Origin: Candidatus Delongbacteria bacterium
Lineage (GTDB): Bacteria; CAIWAD01
DNA: 64,000 bases
Direction: 5' to 3'
Assembly (NCBI GenBank): GCA_041675285.1
Contig: JBAYTZ010000004.1
Coordinates: forward strand, 1 to 64,000
The notes below the pieces were generated by a model. It made no database searches. It was not told the DNA's origin and saw only the letters and a list, made by a program, of their open reading frames with translations. Positions within the stretch are counted from its first letter, which is position 1, and the number at the start of each line of letters is the position of its first letter. Below, one piece after another: positions 16,981 through 23,594 of the stretch. The translations under genes and the position numbers were made by a program.

Positions 16981-17078
16981 GGGGCGGGTGGGCGCCGGAC
17001 GCAAGTCCGGGTGCGGTGCGTCGGATAGGCAGCCGACTCTAGCAGAACAGCCCGGATTCCAGTCCGGGCTTTCTTTCT
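16981..17078 (+). ncRNA. Structured leader or small RNA ending in an intrinsic terminator
   Basis: Within ~100 bases there are three hairpins. CCGGAC-GCAA-GTCCGG (16995-17010) is closed by a GNRA-type tetraloop. GTCGG...CCGAC (17020-17037) follows. AGCCCGGA-TTCCAG-TCCGGGCT (17049-17070) is followed by TTTCTTTC, an intrinsic terminator. The TCCGGG of the first hairpin could instead pair with CCCGGA of the terminator, so an antiterminator alternative exists. It lies ~95 bases before pepN and ~30 bases after a sigma54-type promoter. I could not match it to a known riboswitch: the GNRA region faintly recalls the cobalamin core, but the rest is missing. It could be a free small RNA or an attenuator. 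The rest of the 488-base gap (16683-17170) shows nothing else I recognise. Confidence 0.5.
17049..17076 (+). terminator. Intrinsic terminator within the pepN leader
   Basis: 8-bp perfect stem AGCCCGGA/TCCGGGCT, 6-base loop and a T-rich tail, located upstream of rather than after a gene. That points to attenuation or to the end of a small RNA. Confidence 0.75.
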
Positions 17079-17170
17079 CCCCGCTCCCCCCCGCAATTGC
17101 TTACTTTTTCCCCGTTCGAGCCAATCAACTTCAACCGCCATGGGGTGGATGATTTATACAGGGGAATTCA

Positions 17171-19819
17171 ATGTCAAGGCAAGCCCACACCACCTTTTTG
17201 AAGGACTACCAACCCAGCGCCTGGCTGGTGGACTCCGTCGACCTCGTTCTGGATCTGCAGGCCGACCATACCCTGGTGCGGGCCCGGCTGGCCGTGCGCA
17301 AGAACCCCGCGGGCCCCGGCGGCCCCCTCTGCCTGCAGGGCGAGGACGTGGAACTGGTGGGTCTGGCGGTGGACGACGCGGTGCCGCCCGCCGGCAGCTG
17401 GCGGCTTGAGGAGGGCGGCCTGGTGGTGGAGGGTCTGCAGGATCGGCACGTGCTGGAGATCCTGACCCGCATCAATCCGGACGGCAACACGGAGTTGTCC
17501 GGGCTCTACCGATCCGACGGCATCTACTGCACCCAGTGCGAGGCCGAGGGCTTCCGCCGCATCACCTACTTCCTCGACCGGCCGGACGTGATGGCCTTGT
17601 ACTCCACGACCATCCAGGCGGACAAGTCGAGCTGCCCGGTCCTCTTGTCCAACGGCAACCTGGTGGCCCAGGGCGAGCTGGAGAACGGGCGGCACTGGGC
17701 CCGTTGGCAGGATCCCTTCCCCAAGCCCTGTTATCTCTTCGCCATGGTGGCCGGTCCGCTGGAGTTCATCGAGGACCACTTTGTCACCTGCACCGGGCGC
17801 AGCGTCACGCTGCGGATCTTCACGGAGCCGCACAACGTGCACAAGTGCGGCTTCGCCATGGAATCCCTCAAGCACGCGATGGCCTGGGACGAGCGGGCCT
17901 ATGGTCGCGAGTACGATCTGGACATCTTCATGATCGTGGCCGTGGACGCCTTCAACATGGGCGCCATGGAGAACAAGGGTCTCAACATTTTCAACGCCGC
18001 CCTGGTGCTGGCCCAACCCGAAGCCACCACGGACGACGAGTTCGCCCGCATCGCGAGCGTCGTGGCCCACGAGTACTTCCACAATTGGACGGGCAACCGG
18101 ATCACCTGCCGCGACTGGTTCCAGATCACGCTCAAGGAAGGCTTGACCGTGTTCCGGGATCAGGAGTTCTCGGCCGACTTGGGCTCACGCGCCGTCTGCC
18201 GGATCAAGGACGTGCAGACGCTGCGCTCGCGGCAGTTCCCCGAGGACGCCAGCCCGATGGCTCACGCGATCCAGCCGGTGAGCTACCAGAAGATCGACAA
18301 CTTCTACACGGCCACGGTTTACGAAAAGGGCGCGGAGATCATCCGCATGCTGCACACCCTGCTGGGCGCGGAGGCCTACCGCAAGGGTACGGACACCTAC
18401 TTCCAGCGCCACGACGGGCAGGCGGTGACCACGGAGGATTTCGTGGCCGCCCTGGAGGCCGGCAGCGGCGTGGACCTGACGCAGTTCCGGCGCTGGTATC
18501 GCCAGATGGGCACGCCCCGGGTCCAGGTGAGCGAGTACTGGGACGCCGCGGCGGGCGAACTGCGGCTGCAGCTGGAGCAGACGGTGCCCGGCTGGTCGGG
18601 TGAAGTGCTGGGCCCCCTGCACATTCCGATCGTGGTGGGCCTGCTGGACGAACAGGGCCGCGAGCTGCCCGTGCAGCTGCGGGGCGAAAGCGCCGGCCAG
18701 GCGGGCAATCGTCTGCTGGAGCTGCGCGAACAGCGACAGACTTTCACCTTCACGGGTCTGGATGCCCGCCCGCACCTCTCGCTGTTGCGCAATTTCAGCG
18801 CGCCGATTCGGCTGGAGCGCGAACAGGACGAACGCGAACTGGGCTTCTTGCTGGCCCATGACCGCAATCCCTTCGCCCGCTGGGAAGCCGGCCAGCGCCT
18901 CTATCTGTCGTCCCTGCTGCAGTGCGTGGAGAATCTGCGTCAGCGGCGGCCCGCCTCGGTGAGCCCAGACATGGTCCAGGCTTGGCGGAGCACGCTGGCC
19001 GACGCCGATCAGGATCCGGCCTTCATCGCGCTGGCACTGGCGCTGCCCGGGTACGCCGTGCTGGAGCAGGAGCTGGACGTGGTGCCCGTGGAGCTGCTGC
19101 TGCAGTCCTTGGAACTGCACCGCCAGACCCTGGCGCGCACTTGCCGGGACGACCTGCACGCCCTCTACAGCCGCTACAGTCGGGAACTGGAGTCCCGGCC
19201 TTATGCCCGCGCCCCGCGGGATGTGGGCATGCGGGCCTTGAAGAATCTCTGCCTGATCATGCTCTCCGAATTGGCGGACTCCGAGCCCGCCCAGCTGGCT
19301 CTGCGCCAGTACCAGCAGGCCGGTTGCATGACGGACGCCATGGCCGCGCTGGCGGCCCTGACCCACACCACCGCGCCGGAACGCCAGGAGGCCCTGCAGG
19401 ATTTCGCCCGCCGCTGGGGGAGCAATCCGGTGGTGATGAATTCCTGGTTCAGCGTCCAGGCCGTCTCGCGGCGGGAGGACACCCTGGAGCAGATCCAGGA
19501 GCTGCTGGGGCATCCGGCCTTCGATCTGCGCAACCCCAACAAGGTGCGCGCCCTGCTGATGGCCTTCGCCGTCAACAATCCCACCCGCTTCCACGAACAG
19601 GACGGCCGGGCCTATGCCTTCTTCACGGATCGCCTGCTGGAGGTGGACGCCCTGAACTCGCACATGGGCGCCGCCATGGTGCGGCCGCTGATGTCCTGGC
19701 GGCGCTTCGAACCGCAGCGGGGCGCCCAGTTGAAGGCGCAGCTGGAGCGGGCCGCCGCGGCGGAGAAGCTCTCGCCCAACGCCTATGAGATCGTGTCCCG
19801 CAGCCTGGCGCAGGTGTAA
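17171..19819 (+). CDS. pepN: Aminopeptidase N (M1 family), cytoplasmic
   Basis: 882 residues, the normal length of E. coli-type PepN, with no signal peptide. It shows the substrate-anchoring GAMENKGLNIFN (~264) and the zinc site HEYFHNWTGN (His 300) with Glu in LKEGLTVFRDQEFS. It removes N-terminal residues from peptides in the cytoplasm, completing digestion begun by the secreted proteases. A GGGGA stretch precedes the ATG. The deaminase gene starts 2 bases after its stop, so the two are likely co-transcribed. Expression may be conditioned by the sigma54-type promoter and the terminator-bearing leader upstream. Confidence 0.95.
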   Translation: MSRQAHTTFLKDYQPSAWLVDSVDLVLDLQADHTLVRARLAVRKNPAGPGGPLCLQGEDVELVGLAVDDAVPPAGSWRLEEGGLVVEGLQDRHVLEILTRINPDGNTELSGLYRSDGIYCTQCEAEGFRRITYFLDRPDVMALYSTTIQADKSSCPVLLSNGNLVAQGELENGRHWARWQDPFPKPCYLFAMVAGPLEFIEDHFVTCTGRSVTLRIFTEPHNVHKCGFAMESLKHAMAWDERAYGREYDLDIFMIVAVDAFNMGAMENKGLNIFNAALVLAQPEATTDDEFARIASVVAHEYFHNWTGNRITCRDWFQITLKEGLTVFRDQEFSADLGSRAVCRIKDVQTLRSRQFPEDASPMAHAIQPVSYQKIDNFYTATVYEKGAEIIRMLHTLLGAEAYRKGTDTYFQRHDGQAVTTEDFVAALEAGSGVDLTQFRRWYRQMGTPRVQVSEYWDAAAGELRLQLEQTVPGWSGEVLGPLHIPIVVGLLDEQGRELPVQLRGESAGQAGNRLLELREQRQTFTFTGLDARPHLSLLRNFSAPIRLEREQDERELGFLLAHDRNPFARWEAGQRLYLSSLLQCVENLRQRRPASVSPDMVQAWRSTLADADQDPAFIALALALPGYAVLEQELDVVPVELLLQSLELHRQTLARTCRDDLHALYSRYSRELESRPYARAPRDVGMRALKNLCLIMLSELADSEPAQLALRQYQQAGCMTDAMAALAALTHTTAPERQEALQDFARRWGSNPVVMNSWFSVQAVSRREDTLEQIQELLGHPAFDLRNPNKVRALLMAFAVNNPTRFHEQDGRAYAFFTDRLLEVDALNSHMGAAMVRPLMSWRRFEPQRGAQLKAQLERAAAAEKLSPNAYEIVSRSLAQV

Positions 19820-19821
19820 GC

Positions 19822-20295
19822 GTGCGCCCCAGCTGGGACGAGTATTTCCTGGGCCTGGTGCGCGAAGTGGCCAAGCGGGCCACCTGCGACCGAGGGATGA
19901 GCGGCTGCCTGATCGTCCGCGACAAGCGCATCATCTGCACGGGCTACGTGGGCTCGCCGCCGGGCAGCCCTCATTGCGACGAGGCCGGCCATCTGCTGAA
20001 GACCGTGATGGACGAAGAGGGCCAGGTCAGCCAGCACTGCGTGCGCACCATCCACGCCGAGCAGAACGCCATCTGCCAGGCGGCCCGCCACGGCACGGCG
20101 CTGGACGGCGCCACCCTCTACTGCACCATGGAGCCCTGCCGCACGTGCGCCATGCTCATCGTCAGCGTGGGGATCACGCGCGTGGTGGCGGAGCGCATGT
20201 ACCATGCCGCGCAGGATTCGCGGGAGATCTTCCGTGCTGCCGGCGTGGAGTTGACGGTGGTGACGCCGGAGGTGCAGCGTTACGATCGGCAATGA
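19822..20295 (+). CDS. dCMP/cytidine deaminase family zinc enzyme
   Basis: 157 residues starting at GTG 19822, immediately after pepN. The zinc site of the cytidine/deoxycytidylate deaminase fold is intact: HAEQNAI (His 78 with catalytic Glu) and PCRTC (Cys 106, Cys 109). The insert with GSPPGSPHCDEAGH resembles dCMP deaminase and ComEB proteins, which convert dCMP to dUMP for thymidylate synthesis. Its TGA overlaps an ATG at 20292 (ATGA), the probable original start of the downstream DTW-domain gene. Confidence 0.88.
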   Translation: MRPSWDEYFLGLVREVAKRATCDRGMSGCLIVRDKRIICTGYVGSPPGSPHCDEAGHLLKTVMDEEGQVSQHCVRTIHAEQNAICQAARHGTALDGATLYCTMEPCRTCAMLIVSVGITRVVAERMYHAAQDSREIFRAAGVELTVVTPEVQRYDRQ

Positions 20296-20365
20296 AGGGC
20301 CCGGGCGGCCCCGGCGGCTGCGTCGGCAGGCACTCAACGTCGGGCTGAGTTGCCCGCAGTGCCGC

Positions 20366-20968
20366 ATGCTGGCGGATTTGTGCGTGTGTGGGTTGGTGCC
20401 GCGCCGAACCCTGCGCACCAAGCTGGTGCTGGTGATCCACCACCTCGAGGTCAAGCGGCAAAGCAACACCGGCCGCCTGGCGCTGGCGGCCCTGGACAAC
20501 CTGGAGATCCGGCTGCGCGGCCGGCGGGATCAGCCGCTGGACCTGAGCGATTTGCTGGATCCCGCCCGTCGGCCCCTGCTGCTCTATCCCTCGGCCGACG
20601 CCCTGCCGCTGGACGCCGCCTGCGCGGCGGCGGATGAGCGGCCGGTGACCCTGTTCGTTCCTGACGGCACCTGGAACCTGGCCCGCAAGATCCCCCTGCG
20701 CCAGCCTGAGTTGCGCGACATTCCGCGCGTCTGCCTGCCCTTCGAGACTCCATCCGAGTACCGGCTGCGGAGCGCGCCCCATCCCCATCAGCTGTCCACC
20801 CTGGAAGCCATCGCCCGCGCCCTGGGGGTGCTGGACGGCGCCGAAGTCCGCGCCGATCTGGAGCGCCTGTTCCGCGTGGCCCGGGACCGCGTCCTCTGGA
20901 GTCAGGGCAAGCTGCCCGAATCCGAGGTGGAAGGCGGCCTGGAGTTCCGGGTTGCCCGGCTGATCTGA
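20366..20968 (+). CDS. DTW-domain protein (tRNA aminocarboxypropyltransferase-like), start disrupted
   Basis: 200 residues from the first in-frame ATG. It carries the family blocks LVLVIHHLEVKRQSNTGRLA, PDGTWN (the DTW-type motif as DGTW) and STLEAIARAL. DTW enzymes such as TapT place an acp group on tRNA uridine. Family members have an N-terminal four-Cys zinc motif. Here CVC follows the ATG, but the other pair, CPQC (20351-20362), lies upstream in the same frame with no ATG, GTG or TTG before it. An ATG at 20292 overlapping the deaminase stop is in the neighbouring frame; one extra base in the run at 20309-20312 would join it and restore a normal N-terminus. This may be a frameshift, a sequence error or a non-standard start. 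Confidence 0.8.
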   Translation: MLADLCVCGLVPRRTLRTKLVLVIHHLEVKRQSNTGRLALAALDNLEIRLRGRRDQPLDLSDLLDPARRPLLLYPSADALPLDAACAAADERPVTLFVPDGTWNLARKIPLRQPELRDIPRVCLPFETPSEYRLRSAPHPHQLSTLEAIARALGVLDGAEVRADLERLFRVARDRVLWSQGKLPESEVEGGLEFRVARLI

Positions 20969-21004
20969 GCGCGCACGCCCCAATCGACGACAACGCCCGC
21001 CATG

Positions 21005-21037
21005 AAAAAGCCCGACGCCTGTAAACAGGGGCCGGGC
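21005..21037 (-). terminator. Candidate terminator (minus strand), second after the sorting-domain gene
   Basis: GCCCG...CGGGC with an inner CCTG-TAAA-CAGG hairpin; on the minus strand it is followed by TTTTT. It lies ~70 bases beyond the stronger terminator at 21106-21139. The stem has an internal loop, so this is weaker. Confidence 0.45.
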
Positions 21038-21105
21038 GCGAGTACGTTGGGGATAGTCGGGGGAGGCTGGACCCGAAGGCCCTTCACGCTTGTGGGGACA
21101 AGGTG

Positions 21106-21139
21106 AAAAAAAACCGGGCCTCCCGCAGGAGGCCCGGTT
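21106..21139 (-). terminator. Rho-independent terminator of the sorting-domain gene at 21155
   Basis: Read on the minus strand: a 12-bp stem AACCGGGCCTCC / GGAGGCCCGGTT with loop TGCG, followed by a long T-run, 16 bases after the stop codon. Confidence 0.9.
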
Positions 21140-21154
21140 CCGATCGATCGGGAA

Positions 21155-22192
21155 TTACTTGATCAGGACCATCTTGCGGGTCTCGCTGACACCAGCCGTC
21201 TCGAAGGTGTAGAAGTACACGCCCGAGTTCAGGTTGGAGGCGTCGAAGACCACGTTCTGCTCGCCGCGGGCCATCAGGCCGTTGACCAGCGTGGCGACTT
21301 CACGACCGGCCAGGTCGAAGACCTTCAGGCTCGCCGCGCCCGTCTCGGGCATGGTGAAGGAAATCGTGGTGGTCGGGTTGAAGGGGTTCGGGAAATTCTG
21401 GGCCAGGGTGTAGGCCACCGGCGCATCGGGGCTGCTCACTTCGTAGCCGTTGTCGTCGGTCACGTAGAGGCAGATGTCGTCGATGTACTGGAAGCAACCC
21501 TGATCGGCGAAGCCGCCGAAGCCCACATAACCGGAGGACGGGCCGCTGACCGTGGTCCAGGGCAGCACGTTCACTTCGCTCAGCATCTCGAACAGGTCGA
21601 TGCGGACCTTCTGGTTCAGCTCGTCGTAGCGGACGCGCAGCAGGTGGAAGTTGCTGTCATAGACGGGCAGCACGGCGCTGGTCACCAGGGCGCCGTCATC
21701 GTACACCTCGATGGAGGAGGTGGAACCCGTGCGGTCGATAATGAAGGACAGGCCGGAAGCCAGGACTTCGCCCGCGGGGGCGGCCGTGAGGGCCGTCGGG
21801 GTGATGTAGTAGCCCAGGGCGTCCGCGCACTCGCTGGCGGCGAAGTAGAAGGTCATGTCCAGCACCAAGCCGTCATAGCTGTAGCTGGCCGGGCTCTGCA
21901 GGTAGGTCGGGACATTGCCCATGCCCGTCAGCCGCAGGACGTGGTAGTTCTGCACCACGGCGGGGTCGCCGATGGCCGGGAACTCGGTGTAGTTCGGGTT
22001 CTGCGGATCGGCCGGCATGCAGAAGCACTCGTTCCAGACGAAGTCCGCGTTCAGGGAAGACGTGATGTAGGCACCGGGGTGGAACGGGAAACCAACCCCA
22101 CCCTCGACCTCGGGTTCAACCACGGGATGACCCGCGAAGGCCAAGCCCGCCATCGTGATCGAGACCGTAAGCAACGTGACGAAACGCTTCAT
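21155..22192 (-). CDS. Secreted protein with type IX-like C-terminal sorting domain
   Basis: 345 residues: signal peptide (MKRFVTLLTVSITMAGLAFA), a ~240-residue beta-rich middle with a concanavalin/laminin-G-like feel (SFIIDRTGSTSSIEVYDDG, YVGFGGFADQGCFQYIDDICLY), and a sorting domain FPNPFNPTTTISF ... LKVFDLAGREVATLV ... SGVYFYTFE ... KMVLIK. AAGGGGG precedes the ATG. I do not recognise a specific function. It is followed by a strong terminator, and two inverted repeats sit upstream of the start. Confidence 0.82.
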   Translation of the reverse strand: MKRFVTLLTVSITMAGLAFAGHPVVEPEVEGGVGFPFHPGAYITSSLNADFVWNECFCMPADPQNPNYTEFPAIGDPAVVQNYHVLRLTGMGNVPTYLQSPASYSYDGLVLDMTFYFAASECADALGYYITPTALTAAPAGEVLASGLSFIIDRTGSTSSIEVYDDGALVTSAVLPVYDSNFHLLRVRYDELNQKVRIDLFEMLSEVNVLPWTTVSGPSSGYVGFGGFADQGCFQYIDDICLYVTDDNGYEVSSPDAPVAYTLAQNFPNPFNPTTTISFTMPETGAASLKVFDLAGREVATLVNGLMARGEQNVVFDASNLNSGVYFYTFETAGVSETRKMVLIK

Positions 22193-22230
22193 TGTGAAGC
22201 CCCCTTCTTGATTTGCGACACGGCTCCACC

Positions 22231-22270
22231 GGTCCTGCTAATTGGACCAAGCGGACACGCGTATCGCGTG
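22231..22270. promoter_or_regulatory. Two inverted repeats upstream of the sorting-domain gene
   Basis: GGTCC-N8-GGACC (22231-22248) and CACGCG-TAT-CGCGTG (22256-22270) lie 39 to 78 bases upstream of the ATG on the minus strand. They may be operators or 5'-UTR hairpins. The rest of the gap to 22610 contains the hairpin at 22522-22553 and otherwise no feature I can name. Confidence 0.3.
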
Positions 22271-22521
22271 ACACCATTTGTTTTCGGCTTCGCAGAAGGA
22301 GGTGGGTTTGATTGCTAATTCGAGGGCAAATCTAGCGGGAGCAAAGCTAAGATGCAAGGGGGATCAAGGGAATTTTCCCGGTTCGGCAGAGAAATTTTTC
22401 CGCAGATTGCACGGTTGTGCAGAGGATGATCTTGTTGTTGAACAAAAGGATCACTGACCGAATAGTCGCTCAGGCGGGAAAAAGCGTCGTAGCGCAGGGC
22501 CGTAGCCGGTCGGTGGAGAGC

Positions 22522-22553
22522 CCAGAGCCCGCGTGGTCCGGCGCGGGCTCTGG
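22522..22553. repeat. Perfect 12-bp stem-loop without a U-tract
   Basis: CCAGAGCCCGCG / CGCGGGCTCTGG with an 8-base loop TGGTCCGG, 58 bases past the stop codon of the metallopeptidase gene. It may act as a 3' mRNA stabiliser or weak terminator for the recG-priA operon; neither strand has the T-run of a classical terminator. Confidence 0.5.
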
Positions 22554-22610
22554 AGCGGAGAGGCGAATCAAACTCGATGTCTAATCAGTATTTGTCGAAC
22601 CTAATTCGGG

Positions 22611-23594
22611 TCAAGTCAGAAAATCATCGTCCTCTTCCTCCTCTTCACTTCGCCAGCGCTGGAGGACCCGACGGGCGCGCTGCCGACGGATCCACCAGGT
22701 CAGGCCGGCCAGCAGGATGATGCCCCCCCAGATCCAGCTGGAGATGTCCACCAGGAAGTAGAGGCCGCGTTTGGCCTTCAGCCAGGCGCGCCACTCGCTC
22801 TCAAAGCGGTAGAAGCCGCCGCCCGTAGCCTGGTCGAAGGCCTCCTCGAAGCCCACGCCGCGGCCCACCTTGGTCAGGAGCTGCACCAGGGCCACCCGCC
22901 CGTGGCGTTCCAGAAAGAAATCCACGGCGCTTTCCGCCTGCTGGTAGGCGAGTTCCGCACCCAGGCTGCCGTAGGAATTCAGGTCCTCCAGCTTGTCCAG
23001 CGCCGGCAGGGAGCCGGTGCTGAGCGCCTTGGAGAGGCTCATCTGCCCGCCGTCGGGATTGGTCCCCAGCGGCAGGCCCGAGAGCCGCACGGCCAGTCCC
23101 TCCTCGAGCCAGACCGGGATCCACTGGCCGCGGCGCAGCCGGCCCACGGCCAGATGGGTCATCTCGTGGCGGATGGTGGCGCCGGCGTCGTCCCGGGCGT
23201 CGCCCCAGCGCGGGCTCTTCAGCACGATGCGCCGCTGCTCGGCGTTCGCCACCGCGCCGGCCCAGTGGGGCGTCCCGCTGCCCGCCAGGCGATAGAAGTG
23301 CTGGGGATCCCAGGCCACCACGATCTGGCTGCCGTGGAAGGATCGCATGTCCAGTTCGTCGGCCAGCCGGAGCTGGCTGCTCTGCACCACGTTGGCCACA
23401 TGCCGGGCATAGGTGCCGTCGCCTCGATGGAAGAAGAGATGGAAGTCGCCCAGGTCCAGGCTTTCGTAGCCGGCGGCCACCGCCGGCGTCAGCCCGTCCA
23501 GCATGCTGGGGGGCACGCTCGGCGCCGCCCACAGAGGCGCGCCCGCCAGGCTCCAGAGCAGCAGGAATAGGAAGGGGATGCTGGGCGCCCTCAC
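22611..23594 (-). CDS. Membrane-anchored peptidase MA-like metalloprotease
   Basis: 327 residues starting at GTG 23594, which overlaps the priA stop by 4 bases. It has a signal peptide (FLFLLLWSLAGAPLWA), the gluzincin zinc site HEMTHLAVG with the downstream WLEEGLAVRLSG, then one C-terminal membrane segment (WIWGGIILLAGLTWWI) and a short cytoplasmic tail of basic then acidic residues. The pattern fits the peptidase MA superfamily with the catalytic domain outside the membrane. Its place at the end of a recG-priA operon suggests co-expression rather than a shared pathway. Substrate unknown. Confidence 0.8.
   Translation of the reverse strand: MRAPSIPFLFLLLWSLAGAPLWAAPSVPPSMLDGLTPAVAAGYESLDLGDFHLFFHRGDGTYARHVANVVQSSQLRLADELDMRSFHGSQIVVAWDPQHFYRLAGSGTPHWAGAVANAEQRRIVLKSPRWGDARDDAGATIRHEMTHLAVGRLRRGQWIPVWLEEGLAVRLSGLPLGTNPDGGQMSLSKALSTGSLPALDKLEDLNSYGSLGAELAYQQAESAVDFFLERHGRVALVQLLTKVGRGVGFEEAFDQATGGGFYRFESEWRAWLKAKRGLYFLVDISSWIWGGIILLAGLTWWIRRQRARRVLQRWRSEEEEEDDDFLT

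Noticed and set aside
16981..17048. Cobalamin or c-di-GMP-I riboswitch in the pepN leader
   Set aside because: Only short stretches recall either aptamer (a GCCGG...GCAAGTCCGG core, an AGGCAGCC stretch). The remaining conserved parts are missing and the downstream gene does not fit.
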